The translations under genes and the position numbers were made by a program. Of a stretch of DNA of 56,064 nucleotides, positions 1 through 8,814 are shown one piece after another. Numbering within the stretch: position 1 is the stretch's first letter; each line of letters opens with the position of its first letter. The stretch lies in NCBI GenBank assembly GCA_910577665.1, contig CAJTOJ010000025.1, positions 1-56,064 of the forward strand, written 5' to 3'. Below the pieces are notes generated by a model. The model saw only the letters and a program-made list of their open reading frames with translations, ran no database searches and was not told the DNA's origin. The DNA comes from an uncultured Acetatifactor sp. (GTDB taxonomy: Bacteria; Bacillota; Clostridia; Lachnospirales; Lachnospiraceae).

Positions 1-2
1 AT

Positions 3-41
3 GAAGAATTTGGACAGCTTGAACTGACAGAAGCGGAGTAA
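3..41 (+). CDS. C-terminal tail of a gene starting upstream (partial)
   Basis: The third frame is open from the window edge and ends in TAA at 39-41, giving the acidic tail EEFGQLELTEAE. A strong terminator follows 10 bases later, which is what the end of a real gene would look like. Twelve residues are too few to name a family. Confidence 0.4.
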   Translation, partial: EEFGQLELTEAE

Positions 42-51
42 ATTACAGCAG

Positions 52-103
52 AACAGGTTTTCCCTGCCCGGTTTCCATACGGGCAGGGGAAGCCTGTTTT
101 TTA
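52..103 (+). terminator. Rho-independent terminator
   Basis: TCCCTGCCCG pairs with CGGGCAGGGG around a short loop. Outer AACAGG/CCTGTT pairing extends the stem, and a run of seven T follows. It ends the partial gene at the window edge. Confidence 0.85.
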
Positions 104-246
104 TTCATGACAATTGTATGCGTCAACCGGGGTAGCATATCCGGCATAAAGAATTTCTAAAATAACCCACAGCTATCTTTGGAGTTTTGGCGGTTCACTG
201 TATAATAGGTGCAGGAACGGAGGAATCTGCGATATTGTGGGATTCA

Positions 247-454
247 TGGAAACGGTGGAAGAAAAGGCGCGCAAGGCAAAGCAGCCGATTAGGATGAGAA
301 AGCCTTTGAGATGGTCGGACGGGGCGCTCTGCAGGAAGTGAAAGATGCATGGATGGAGGAGGCAAAAGAAGTAAATGCGAATGGCATGGGAATCCGGGGC
401 AACGGAATGATGAGTCATATATCGCAGATGATGGTGCAGCGGTTAAATAAATAG
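247..454 (+). pseudogene. Frameshifted relic of an unrecognised gene
   Basis: Frame 2 from 293 to the TAG at 452-454 encodes a compact acidic/amphipathic sequence containing EVKDAWMEEAKEVNANGMG and ending SHISQMMVQRLNK, which reads like a genuine protein C-terminus. The upstream frame is closed by a stop at 290-292. Frame 1 from the ATG at 247 (METVEEKARKAKQPI) continues the same charged style up to that point, so a one-base shift near 290 would join them. I cannot name the family. Nothing else recognisable lies between the terminator at about 103 and the blaI promoter at 553. Confidence 0.4.
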
Positions 455-552
455 CTTAAGGGTGAAACAGACAATTTTGACCTCCTTGGGAACACAGTGA
501 TCTATAACGAGGCATGAAATGTCCAGAACACATCCGTCCATGAGATATGGAC

Positions 553-606
553 TTGACAAAAGTATAACGACGTGTTATATTTGTAACGTCAACATTGTGT
601 TATACA
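553..606 (+). promoter_or_regulatory. blaI promoter with paired BlaI-type operators
   Basis: TTGACA (553-558) and TATATT (576-581) are spaced by 17 bases. A perfect dyad TATAAC-gacgt-GTTATA (563-579) covers the spacer and the -10. A second dyad, TGTAAC (582-587) with GTTATA (599-604), follows directly. Four copies of one half-site around a promoter just ahead of a BlaI gene fit autorepression, as known for BlaI/MecI regulators. Binding is inferred. Confidence 0.7.
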
Positions 607-626
607 TTTGGGAGGAGATTGCTGTG

Positions 627-1007
627 ATGCAACAAATATCCGATGCTGAACTTGAAATTATGAAAATCGTGTGGGGAAACCCGGAGGAAGTAACGTTGTT
701 TCCTTATATCCTGGACGGGTTGGCGGCCAGGGGCAAGCCGTGTCAGAAGAATACCTTGATTGTACTCCTGTCGCGGCTGATGAACAAGGGATTTTTGAGT
801 GCCAGGAAAATCGGGAGGCGCAACGAATATACCACTCTAATTTCGGAAAAGGAGTACCAGACAGCGCAGACGAAAAATTTCCTGAACAAGATTTATGAGG
901 GGAGCGCAAAAGGGCTGGTTTCCAATCTGATTATGGGAGACTTGCTGGCAGACGGGGAATACGAGGAATTGAAAAGGCTGCTGGAGAAAGGGAAAGAGCC
1001 ACAATGA
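627..1007 (+). CDS. blaI: BlaI/MecI-family transcriptional repressor
   Basis: This 126-residue protein opens with QISDAELEIMKIVW, the start of the BlaI/MecI/CopY winged helix, followed by the recognition-helix region (QKNTLIVLLSRLMNKGF) and a C-terminal dimerisation part. In the family the repressor is cleaved or released when the membrane partner senses a signal. The start at 627 is chosen for the GGAGGAG site at 611-617; an upstream in-frame ATG at 519 lies ahead of the promoter and is unlikely. The gene overlaps the next one by ATGA, so the two are co-translated. Its own operators lie at 563-604. The target stimulus is not evident, since no beta-lactamase is present nearby. Confidence 0.88.
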   Translation: MQQISDAELEIMKIVWGNPEEVTLFPYILDGLAARGKPCQKNTLIVLLSRLMNKGFLSARKIGRRNEYTTLISEKEYQTAQTKNFLNKIYEGSAKGLVSNLIMGDLLADGEYEELKRLLEKGKEPQ

Positions 1008-3643
1008 ACACAGTTTTGAAAATATTCCTGTCCATGTCCTGTTCCGGGAGTTTGCTTATTATGGTTCTGTTTTTGGGAAAGCGGTTTTTGAAGGACAGAA
1101 TCAGTCGTCAGTGGCAGTATTACATTTGGTTGGTTGTCGTTTTGCGGCTGCTGCTTCCGTTCGGGCCAAAAGTGAACCTGTTGGGGAAAACCTATCAGGC
1201 TGTGGATCAGGTAATCACCCAGACCGCTCCTTTACCAATGCAACAAACCGCGCTAAACACTCCGGGAGATGTTGTTGTTCCTGCTGCTGTCAATTTGGAG
1301 CAGAACCGTGAAAATGTGAGTAGTCCGGCAGAGGGTTTGACAACCGCCCATCCATTACAAGAGATTTGGGTGCTGTTGACAAATCACGTCTGGCTGGTTT
1401 GGGTGGTGGTTGCATTGGGTCTGCTGACTCGAAAGATAACGGTTTACTGTGACTTTATGCGCTATATGAAGGCTGGATTGGACCCGGTTTCCGACCTGGA
1501 AACTTTAGACCGGCTCTCTGTCACCGCAGAACAGGCAGGTATTCAAAAGCCGGTAGAGCTATGTGTCAATCCACTGGTTTCTTCTCCGTTGCTGATTGGC
1601 TTTTTCCGTCCGTGTATCATACTGCCAAGCGCGGACATTCCCGAACAGAATTTTCAATATACCGTCCTGCATGAGCTGACCCACTACAAGCGGCGGGATA
1701 TGTTCTATAAATGGTTGGTACAGATTACGGTCTGTCTGCATTGGTTTAACCCGCTTGTATATTTTATGAGCCGGGAAGTCACAAAGGCGTGCGAATTTTC
1801 TTGTGATGAAGCGGTTCTCGCAAAGATGGGATGCGATCATACGCAGGACTACGGGAAAACCTTGCTTGACGCGATGGCCGCAGTTGGGAGATACAGAGAA
1901 TATCCTGGTGCTGTTACTTTAAGCGAAAATAAGCAACTGTTAAAAGAAAGGTTAGGCGCGATTATGAAATTTAAGAAAAAATCAAAAGCGGTTCAGTTTT
2001 TGACTGGCATACTGACGTTGTGTATTATCTTCAGCGCAGCGTTCTTTGGGATATATTCTACTGCTGCCGCAGATGTGCCAAATTCCATAAATACGGAGAA
2101 TTTAGTTCCACCACTGTTTGATAATTTGCAAACAGCAGACAATCCAGTGGAAATGGATACATTGGATGTTGATGGAATATCATATTATTTGGTTCATAAT
2201 GAAGCTCAACTCAGAGCTATTGGGACAGGTGAGTATGGTATGGATCAGAATTATATGCAGCAGGCTGATATTCAATTATCAACGGAGGAATGGGTACCCA
2301 TTGGAACATGGGACAATCCATTTACAGGCACATTTAATGGTAATGGTTTTGAAATTGTAGGCCTTACCATGACCGACCCAAATGTAGAGATTATAGGGCT
2401 ATTTGGTGTTGCCCAAAATGCTCATATCTATAATGTTATTTTGCGAGATTATGACATTGCAAACGCGGGTAGAAAAATGACAGGAAAATCGGTTGGAGCA
2501 ATCCTTGCGATTGGACAAGGGAGTCGTTCTTATGATAATTTTCTCTACCCAAAAGAAGCAGTTGTGGGCATTGAGGATAATTCTTCAGAGATAGACCGGT
2601 ATTATGAAGCTGGCAGTCTGCCTCTGTTTGAAATCACTTTCCCCCGGCTGGATGAAGCAGCTCAAAAGACATGGCTTACAAAACTCTATGCTGATGGTGA
2701 TTTTGTTTTCTTCCCTGTTGCCGTACGTGGACTTGGTGCAAATTCTCCTCTGCTTGCCGACTTCGCAGAAAAGGCGTATACCGATGAAGAAATTGTGTTT
2801 TTCTCCATCTTAGCGGGCTGCATGGACGAAATGGAGCTGGAAGCCTGGTTGGATCGAGCGTTGGAAGATGGGAAGTGGGACTTCCAATCCATGCTGTTTG
2901 ATAGACTGGACAAGAACGATGCATTTGATGAACTGGAAGATAAAAAGGAAAAAGAATGGGAGGCAGCGCAGAAGGCAGAATACCAAGCCGTAGACGTTAC
3001 GATGGATGGCAAGGATTATTATTATAAAGGGCAGTTGGTCAACATTTTTCTGGACATCCGGGCCAACAAATCTTTATATACATTGGATACGAACCCGGCG
3101 GGAACCGTCAATATCAAAATCATCCGTGATGCGGATAACAAAATTACAAGCGTTGCCTATATGACTGAGGCGGAGGTAACGGAATTATTGGAAGATATGA
3201 GCGATGATGATGACGATGGACAGGAAAGTGCCGGAGGTAGAGTTTGGCATCCCGAAGTTGTTCCCGTCAATTGTGAAACAATGGCAGATGGAGAGACCAT
3301 ATGGTTGGGAGAATACACGTTGTCCGAAGGGGACAGGATCTGGTATTATGTTTTTGCGGAAACAGGAAACGGCTTACAGATTGGCTTTGCCAAACCAGGG
3401 GACACTGATTTGAACACGACCTATTACTCGGTAGCGAACATACGCCAGGAAGGGGAAATGCTGAAATGTAGTTCCAGTTTTACCTTTGGGCCGCCGGTAA
3501 AGCCTGGAACCTATAACTTGTTTCTTCGAGCAACAGACGGTGTTTTAGGAAATGTAAAGGGCAGTATTTCTATTGGATTTGTAGCAGACGCTGAATATCT
3601 CGCGCCAGGGGATCCAGAGCGGAACGCAGTTCCGCTCCACTGA
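1004..3643 (+). CDS. blaR1: BlaR1/MecR1-type M56 membrane metallopeptidase with unusual sensor region
   Basis: The 879-residue protein has N-terminal membrane helices (about 5-22, 36-54, 125-145) and a cytoplasmic zinc protease loop with HELTH at 223-227 and CEFSCDEAVL near 262. A further membrane helix lies near 330-352. In BlaR1 proteins this zinc domain inactivates BlaI after an extracellular sensor binds its ligand. Here the region beyond 352 is not a penicillin-binding sensor: no STxK serine motif is visible. It has a GLUG-like stretch (GTFNGNGFEIVGLTM, from residue 442), a helical acidic segment (about 540-660), an acidic run DDDDDG near 730 and a beta-rich end. Canonical BlaR1 is about 585-600 residues, so the sensor part is enlarged and different. 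The trigger is unknown. Confidence 0.85.
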   Translation: MNTVLKIFLSMSCSGSLLIMVLFLGKRFLKDRISRQWQYYIWLVVVLRLLLPFGPKVNLLGKTYQAVDQVITQTAPLPMQQTALNTPGDVVVPAAVNLEQNRENVSSPAEGLTTAHPLQEIWVLLTNHVWLVWVVVALGLLTRKITVYCDFMRYMKAGLDPVSDLETLDRLSVTAEQAGIQKPVELCVNPLVSSPLLIGFFRPCIILPSADIPEQNFQYTVLHELTHYKRRDMFYKWLVQITVCLHWFNPLVYFMSREVTKACEFSCDEAVLAKMGCDHTQDYGKTLLDAMAAVGRYREYPGAVTLSENKQLLKERLGAIMKFKKKSKAVQFLTGILTLCIIFSAAFFGIYSTAAADVPNSINTENLVPPLFDNLQTADNPVEMDTLDVDGISYYLVHNEAQLRAIGTGEYGMDQNYMQQADIQLSTEEWVPIGTWDNPFTGTFNGNGFEIVGLTMTDPNVEIIGLFGVAQNAHIYNVILRDYDIANAGRKMTGKSVGAILAIGQGSRSYDNFLYPKEAVVGIEDNSSEIDRYYEAGSLPLFEITFPRLDEAAQKTWLTKLYADGDFVFFPVAVRGLGANSPLLADFAEKAYTDEEIVFFSILAGCMDEMELEAWLDRALEDGKWDFQSMLFDRLDKNDAFDELEDKKEKEWEAAQKAEYQAVDVTMDGKDYYYKGQLVNIFLDIRANKSLYTLDTNPAGTVNIKIIRDADNKITSVAYMTEAEVTELLEDMSDDDDDGQESAGGRVWHPEVVPVNCETMADGETIWLGEYTLSEGDRIWYYVFAETGNGLQIGFAKPGDTDLNTTYYSVANIRQEGEMLKCSSSFTFGPPVKPGTYNLFLRATDGVLGNVKGSISIGFVADAEYLAPGDPERNAVPLH

Positions 3644-3715
3644 TTGTTGCTGGCGGACGAACCAACCGGAAATCTGGAAATTGCCAGAGATGGCGGTTTT
3701 TTTGTGTGTCAGTAG
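3644..3715 (+). pseudogene. Relic of an ABC-transporter ATPase (Walker B fragment)
   Basis: Right after the blaR1 stop, one frame reads LLLADEPTGNLE and then degenerates to a stop at 3713-3715. LADEPTGNLD is the Walker B/D-loop signature of LolD/MacB/FtsE-type ATPases. Only 23 codons remain, with no Walker A or signature motif. It is best read as the remnant of an ABC exporter once downstream of blaIR. Confidence 0.65.
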
Positions 3716-3848
3716 ATAAAAAGTTGAAAAATATGCTTTATCCTATGTTCAGCAAGGTTGCTTACAACGGGTATCCTGTTGGTTTTTGCATCCCTCCTGA
3801 TAAAAAGGCTGAAGCGGAAAATACCTGGGACCTGGTCATGAAACCGAA

Positions 3849-3885
3849 AAACTCTGGCATATTGCAATATGCCAGAGTTTTTTGT
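3849..3885 (+). terminator. Strong rho-independent terminator
   Basis: ACTCTGGCATATT and AATATGCCAGAGT form a perfect stem around a GC loop, followed by TTTTTT. It probably ends blaIR transcription. The surrounding 3716-3921 shows no convincing gene. Confidence 0.85.
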
Positions 3886-3921
3886 GACTGCAAACCTGCT
3901 GACTGGTCTGGATATCAAGTG

Positions 3922-4054
3922 GTGACTGTTCACTCGATACTGCCGCGAGGTGTTTTCACGTGTTCTTTGCGTGACAAACCCGAGACTGCGTGCGCGAAAT
4001 CGCTGTTCTTGCGATTTCTGCGCATCTGTTGCTGTGAACGGAGTGAACAGTAAC
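3922..4054 (+). mobile_element. MITE-like element, copy A (133 bp)
   Basis: The left end GTGACTGTTCACTC and right end GAGTGAACAGTAAC are terminal inverted repeats. The flanks ATCAAGTG (3914-3921) and ATCAGGTG (4055-4062) form an 8-bp target duplication with one mismatch. Two internal hairpins are visible: GTTTTCACG with CGTGACAAAC, and TGCGCGAAATCGC with GCGATTTCTGCGCA. It encodes no transposase. Further copies lie at 37794-37927 and 51988-52120, with partial ones at 8454-8515 and 40636-40702. Confidence 0.85.
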
Positions 4055-4267
4055 ATCAGGTGAACAGGTAACGGATAAGTTCTTGGAAAGTCCGTTCCAT
4101 TGGCAGAAGATTTGATGTATAATAGAGTCTGTTATCAAAAGGCAGACAGGGACAGGCATCTCCACTGAAGCAAAAAGAATCACGAAGCAAGGATACAACA
4201 GCATGAAATGTTCTTGGAGGAACGATATTATGGAAAGCCTGTCAGGAAAATGTGGGAGGATATGAAT

Positions 4268-5062
4268 ATGCAACAATACCATTTAGACCAATCACCTATT
4301 GTCTATTATACCAGCAGAAAGGAAAGCGCTGAGTGGATACTTTTGATACATGCTGCTTTTGCAAATCATGAAATGTTTCAAACACAAATTGACTATTTTC
4401 AAGATAAATACAATATTCTTACGCTTGATATCATAGGCCACGGTAAATCAACGAAAACACGAAAAGGTGATAGTATAGATAAAATGTCGGTGTGGATCAG
4501 CCAGATCCTGAAAACAGAAAAAATTGAAAAGATACATATTGTGGGGATCTCATTGGGGGCTGTGTTAGCGCAGGACTTTGCGAACCGGTATCCTGAAGCC
4601 GTACAATCACTTGCTTGTTTTGGCGGTTATGATATAAATAACTTTGATGTCAGAATGCAGAGAGAAAATGGCGCATCACAGATGCTTATGATGGTTAAAG
4701 CCATGTTTTCAGTCAAATGGTTTTCGAAATCAAATAAAAAAATATCTGCTTATACGTTGCAGGCCCAAGAGGATTTTTACGAGATGAATATGCAGTTTCC
4801 GAAAAAGTCGTTTATGTATTTGGCTTCCCTGAATCGCATGATAAATGTCCGGCAGGCAAAGCCGAGGAAGTATCCTTTGCTGATTGGCTGCGGAAAATAT
4901 GATATTCCTATGGAACGATCAGCCGTAGAAATGTGGAGGGAAAATGAACCACAATGTAGTGTGATTATTTTTGAGGGAGCAGGGCATTGCGTCAATATGG
5001 ATACGCCGGACAAATTTAATGCAGCTATGGAGGAATTCTGGTTAAGAGGCAACTGCAAATAG
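4268..5062 (+). CDS. Alpha/beta-fold hydrolase
   Basis: The 264-residue protein has the alpha/beta hydrolase layout. The oxyanion-side motif GHGKST comes first, then a nucleophile elbow GISLGA with Ser95, an acid candidate Asp212 in CGKYDIPM, and the catalytic His240 in GAGHCVNMDTP. The order and spacing fit small esterases or lipases such as the MhpC/BioH group; the substrate cannot be read from sequence. No signal peptide is visible, so it is cytoplasmic. The start at 4268 has GGGAGGA at 4254-4260 at good spacing; in-frame ATGs at 4208 and 4262 are alternatives. A TATAAT at 4118-4123 may belong to its promoter. It stands alone between copy A of the repeat and a two-component operon. Confidence 0.8.
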   Translation: MQQYHLDQSPIVYYTSRKESAEWILLIHAAFANHEMFQTQIDYFQDKYNILTLDIIGHGKSTKTRKGDSIDKMSVWISQILKTEKIEKIHIVGISLGAVLAQDFANRYPEAVQSLACFGGYDINNFDVRMQRENGASQMLMMVKAMFSVKWFSKSNKKISAYTLQAQEDFYEMNMQFPKKSFMYLASLNRMINVRQAKPRKYPLLIGCGKYDIPMERSAVEMWRENEPQCSVIIFEGAGHCVNMDTPDKFNAAMEEFWLRGNCK

Positions 5063-5082
5063 AGCATATGTGGGATGGAGGG

Positions 5083-5136
5083 GTTTGAAAGTAAACTTTC
5101 AAATTTTGATTGGTATGCCCGCAGAAGCGGGCTTGG
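5083..5136 (+). repeat. TTTTGATTGGTATG-plus-hairpin motif, copy 1
   Basis: A self-complementary TTTGAAAGTAAACTTTCAAA is followed by TTTTGATTGGTATG. After that comes a 6-bp stem, GCCCGC/GCGGGC, with loop AGAA. The same string followed by a different hairpin occurs at 11496-11547. Its role is unknown; it sits in the leader ahead of the response-regulator gene at 5226. Confidence 0.55.
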
Positions 5137-5225
5137 CGTATAAAAATGAAATCATTGAAAAATAACCGGCTTTATGTGCAGTTTCAGCAAAGTTAAGACC
5201 AAAGCGGTACAGAAATGAGGATAAA

Positions 5226-5948
5226 ATGCAGATAGCAGTATGTGATGATGAAAAAGAAATTAGGGATATGTTTGCAGAAAAGATAGGGCAACTCTATCCG
5301 AAGGCAGACCTGCCACTGTACCAGTCGGGGGAAGAGCTGCTGTTATCAGATAATGAGCCGGATATCCTGTTGCTTGATATTAAGATGCCAGGGAAGAATG
5401 GCATGGAAACGGCAAGGGAATTGCGTAAAAAAAACAAAATGACCATTATTATCTTTGTGACCGCTCTGGACGATTTTGTGTTTCAGGCATTCGATGTAGG
5501 AGCGTTCCATTATCTGGTAAAGCCCTTCGATGATAGAAAATTTGCAGAGGTATTGCAGAATGCCATAGAGTGGTCTGAGGATAGAAGGAAGCTGGAGAAT
5601 GCAGGCAGGAAAGGGGAAATGCCGAACCTGGTGATAACCACAGGGGGAAAACATATCACTGTCAATCTGGAGGATGTGGTATATGCGGAGGTATTTGACC
5701 GGAAAGTGATTCTACATACAATGGATGCAGACATAGAGTATTATGGGAAAATGAAAGAACTGGAAGAAAAAGTGGGGGATGAATTTTACCGCACCCACAG
5801 GTCATTTCTTGTAAATTTTAGTTTTATCAGGAAATATGATGCCACAACCATCTATCTGGAAAGGGGACAGGTACTTATGGCAAAACAGAATTACCAGGGG
5901 TTTGTAAAACAGTATCTCAGATATAACCAGAGGAAAGGGAGAAGATAG
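5226..5948 (+). CDS. LytTR-family response regulator (AgrA/VirR-like)
   Basis: The protein has 240 residues. The receiver domain (about 1-118) has acidic residues in VCDDEKEI, a phospho-acceptor Asp51 in LLLDIKMPG and Lys101-region KPFDD. A LytTR DNA-binding domain follows (about 132-235), with the typical YRTHRSFLVNFSFI segment. Such regulators bind paired 9-bp sites in promoters and often control secreted peptides or surface factors. The gene is directly joined to the GHKL kinase gene, whose GTG lies immediately after this stop, so the two form a two-component operon. No target operon is evident beyond the neighbours. The start ATG is preceded by GAGGATAAA. Confidence 0.9.
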   Translation: MQIAVCDDEKEIRDMFAEKIGQLYPKADLPLYQSGEELLLSDNEPDILLLDIKMPGKNGMETARELRKKNKMTIIIFVTALDDFVFQAFDVGAFHYLVKPFDDRKFAEVLQNAIEWSEDRRKLENAGRKGEMPNLVITTGGKHITVNLEDVVYAEVFDRKVILHTMDADIEYYGKMKELEEKVGDEFYRTHRSFLVNFSFIRKYDATTIYLERGQVLMAKQNYQGFVKQYLRYNQRKGRR

Positions 5949-7367
5949 GTGGGACACATGGGATTATTGGCGGCCATATCCGTGGTCTACGCCATAGTGG
6001 CAATGTGTGGAACGGGGTATATCCTGTTCCGTTTTGCAAGGCCATTCATGGAAGATAAGAAGGGAGCGCCCTGTATTGGGATCGCATATTTTATCACAAT
6101 GCTGGTCCTGTATGTGGTACCAATGGAGATAAACACATTTGCCGCATACAGCCTGGGGATATTGTCGGCATTTCTTGTCATGTGCAGGATAGACCGCAGG
6201 AATTATAAACAGAAGACGTTTATTGCGATAACATTCTTTTCCCTGCACTGGCTTACGGAATATATGACCAGGATCATCACAGATGCCATATATCAGATAA
6301 AGATGGTATCGGATGTTTTTTATATACCAGAAAGACATCTGGTGGCAAAGATTTTGATATTTGGCGGAGTGGAACTGCTGGATATAGGAATTGGCTTCCT
6401 GTTATTGGGAATCAGTGTAAGACATATTGTAAAAACCTATGTATACAAAAGGAAAGACATGAGCATAAAGGAAATGTCCATGCTGGTTGTCCCTTCCATC
6501 ACAGGAATGACAGGATACGCTATCTTGATACAGTATCAGACCAGTTCGGGAATGAGCTGGATGGAGCCTATCTATGGTCTGTACAACGGACTGGCATTTC
6601 TGCATTTTGGCATATCTATTGTTACAATAGTGGTAATGACCGTATTGTTCCAGAACATCAAGGCAAGACAGGAAGAAAAGCTACAGAACGAACTGCTTGC
6701 CACACAGGTTGACAATATAGAAAAGCATATCAGGCAGGTGGAGTGCCTGTACCAGAAAATACGCGGCATCAGGCATGACATGGCAAACCACATTCTTACT
6801 TTGGAGAAGCTTTATGCGGGAAACAATGTGGAGGAAGCGCTGGATTATGGCAAGGAATTAAAATCCGCCCTGTCCCAGATGGCAGGGGAGATAAAGAGCG
6901 GGAATCCCGTAACGGACGTGATCCTACAGGAATTAAAAAAGGAAGCAGAGAAAAGGAAGATACATTTCCAAACAGATTTTTATTACCCCACAGGTACGAA
7001 CATCAACGCTTTTGATGTCAGCGTGATATTGAACAATGCCCTGCAGAACGCAATGGAACATGCTCTTTATGTTCCATCGGAGAAGGCAGGAAAGAGCCAG
7101 ACGCCATATATATCTGTTCTTTCTTACCATAGGAATAATGCCTACATGATCGAGATAAGCAACAGCTTCACCGGAGACCTGCAATGGGACGAAGAATGGG
7201 AACTGCCTGTTACGTCAAAAGAAAAAACGGAAGGTCATGGATATGGTAAAACCCATGGATATGGGCTGGCCAATATCCGCAGGGTGGCAAGAAAATACTC
7301 CGGGGATATAGCCATTGACTTGAAGGATGATGAATTCCGCCTTAGTATCATGCTGATGATGGAATGA
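5949..7367 (+). CDS. GHKL-domain sensor histidine kinase (AgrC-like)
   Basis: The 472-residue membrane kinase has about six hydrophobic helices in residues 1-235, then a coiled-coil linker. The dimerisation/phosphorylation motif GIRHDMANH has His276, and a GHKL ATPase domain with NNALQNAMEHA and GYGLANIRRVARKY follows. This is the AgrC/ComD class that senses peptides or membrane signals through a polytopic N-terminus. The GTG at 5949 directly follows the regulator stop; ATG 5958 is an alternative. It is partner to the upstream LytTR regulator. No AgrD-like propeptide or AgrB processing gene is present next to it, so the signal is not apparent. Confidence 0.88.
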   Translation: MGHMGLLAAISVVYAIVAMCGTGYILFRFARPFMEDKKGAPCIGIAYFITMLVLYVVPMEINTFAAYSLGILSAFLVMCRIDRRNYKQKTFIAITFFSLHWLTEYMTRIITDAIYQIKMVSDVFYIPERHLVAKILIFGGVELLDIGIGFLLLGISVRHIVKTYVYKRKDMSIKEMSMLVVPSITGMTGYAILIQYQTSSGMSWMEPIYGLYNGLAFLHFGISIVTIVVMTVLFQNIKARQEEKLQNELLATQVDNIEKHIRQVECLYQKIRGIRHDMANHILTLEKLYAGNNVEEALDYGKELKSALSQMAGEIKSGNPVTDVILQELKKEAEKRKIHFQTDFYYPTGTNINAFDVSVILNNALQNAMEHALYVPSEKAGKSQTPYISVLSYHRNNAYMIEISNSFTGDLQWDEEWELPVTSKEKTEGHGYGKTHGYGLANIRRVARKYSGDIAIDLKDDEFRLSIMLMME

Positions 7368-7571
7368 AATAGAGCCTCTTATGTCAGAAGACTGGTCTGG
7401 CATGAGAGGTATTATTATGGGTTCACAGCAGAAAAAGGTCGGTTCACTGCATATCCATTTAGCCTGTGGAACTGGACGCCGAAACAATACTTGAGAATAG
7501 ATAGAAACGAAAAGAGCGCAAGGTACCACTTGAAAAAACAAAGTCAAAATGATATCAGGAGGACAAGGAAA

Positions 7572-8315
7572 ATGACAATCAAGAGTATCAACGGAGTAAA
7601 CACACAGATTGGGCAGATGGAAAAGAACCAGGCCACAGATTCTTACAGCCGGAACATTCAGAACCAGATCGCCAATGCACAGAAGCAGTTGCAGGAACTT
7701 TCTTCCAATGAGAATATGACATTGGAGGAAAAGAGGAAGAAACGCCAGGAAATACAGCAGCAGATCAGTGACTTGAATGCGCAGTTAAGACAGCATAAGA
7801 TGGAGCAACGCAAAGCCGCCATGGGTGGCTCAGAGAAACAGCAGGCAAAAGGATCTTCTGTGGATGACATGCCTGGCAGCACAATAAATGCAGGAAATAA
7901 AAAAGCGGGAAACAAAGGCGCCGGGCTTTCCAGGGCAAGTATGAAAGCCATGATTTCTGCGGACAACTCCATAAAACAGGCCGAGGTACAGGGCAGCGTG
8001 GCAACAAAAATGGAAGGAAGAGCTGGAGTTCTGCAATCCGAAATCAAGCTGGACCAGGCCAGAGGCGGCGATACACAGAAAAAGGAAGAGGAACTTGCCA
8101 GGATAGAACAGAAAGCACAGGTAGCGGCATCAGCACAGTTTTCTACGCTGTCAGACGCAGGCAGGACAATGGAGGAAGCAGCAAAGGAGGAAAGCAGGGA
8201 AGAAAAGGAGGATAAGGGCGCTGAGGTTGTAAAAGGAAAAGATGCAGATGGGAATATGTCCGGAACCGATGAAAAACAGCCAACGCCCTATGTGCCAGTG
8301 GATATTCGCTTATGA
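7572..8315 (+). CDS. FlxA-like coiled-coil protein
   Basis: The 247-residue protein is hydrophilic and rich in Gln, Lys and Glu. Residues about 25-105 form a heptad-rich coiled coil (QKQLQELSSNENMTLEEK, then QQQISDLNAQLRQHK), matching FlxA-like proteins common in Lachnospiraceae. The rest is Ala/Lys/Gly-rich and ends in PYVPVDIRL. No signal peptide or membrane helix is seen. The function of the family is unknown. The start at 7572 is taken for the AGGAGGACAAGG site; the frame is open from 7491 but lacks a comparable site. It lies between two LytTR/GHKL pairs, which makes it a possible target of one of them. A stem CCTCT...AGAGG at about 7375-7410 separates it from the kinase gene. Confidence 0.7.
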   Translation: MTIKSINGVNTQIGQMEKNQATDSYSRNIQNQIANAQKQLQELSSNENMTLEEKRKKRQEIQQQISDLNAQLRQHKMEQRKAAMGGSEKQQAKGSSVDDMPGSTINAGNKKAGNKGAGLSRASMKAMISADNSIKQAEVQGSVATKMEGRAGVLQSEIKLDQARGGDTQKKEEELARIEQKAQVAASAQFSTLSDAGRTMEEAAKEESREEKEDKGAEVVKGKDADGNMSGTDEKQPTPYVPVDIRL

Positions 8316-8453
8316 AAGGGAAAGCCTGTCAGGTATCACAGAGTGTAGAAAACGGAGGATAAGGGCACTGGCAAAAGCATAGCATCGGGCAGGAAACATA
8401 CCACAAAAATTCCTCCCACCATCTGGCTCCTGCTCACGGGTGGACATCGATGG

Positions 8454-8515
8454 CGTTTGCAGGAAGTGCAAAACCGTGTGAAAACACTTCGCGGCAGTAT
8501 TGAGTGAACAGTAAT
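8454..8515 (-). mobile_element. MITE-like element, truncated copy E (inverted)
   Basis: Read on the minus strand it begins ATTACTGTTCACTC, continues ATACTGCCGCGAAGTGTTTTCAC and then diverges. It therefore keeps one end and the first hairpin region of the family seen at 3922 and lacks the other end. No target duplication is visible. The rest of 8316-8814 shows no convincing gene. Confidence 0.65.
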
Positions 8516-8814
8516 CCGCCATCATGATATCCACGCTTGCGGCTTTTGGTGCAGCTTGTATTTTGCCTGTTCTTGTGGTATCTTACTATAAAAGTCCCTA
8601 TGCCATTTAGATGCTGCGGAGTTAAAATGCATTCCATTACGGTTTTTCGAGACTGCTGTATGTCAATCTGCCAAACGCGGTATGCCGCCTTGGCAGATTG
8701 TGTACATCTTCCAGATACCCGGCTTTCCTTTATGGTGGAGCATTGGGATGCATGGGAGTATAGAAATGGCAGGGAGGTGCCAGAAGAGCCATGGAAGGAG
8801 AGGAAGACAGGGAC

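Noticed and set aside
173..418. 81-codon minus-strand frame
   Set aside because: It is antisense to the more protein-like plus-strand relic ending at 454, lacks a ribosome binding site and has a composition typical of a shadow frame.
3706..4056. Open frames on both strands across repeat copy A (and similarly at 51784-52125)
   Set aside because: They exist only because the mobile element is GC-rich and symmetrical. The similar minus-strand translations of copies A and C reflect DNA identity, with no ribosome binding site and no conserved frame in copy B.
7368..7571. Search for an AgrD-like propeptide between kinase and FlxA-like gene
   Set aside because: No short frame with an amphipathic leader, a Cys/Ser core and an acidic tail was seen.
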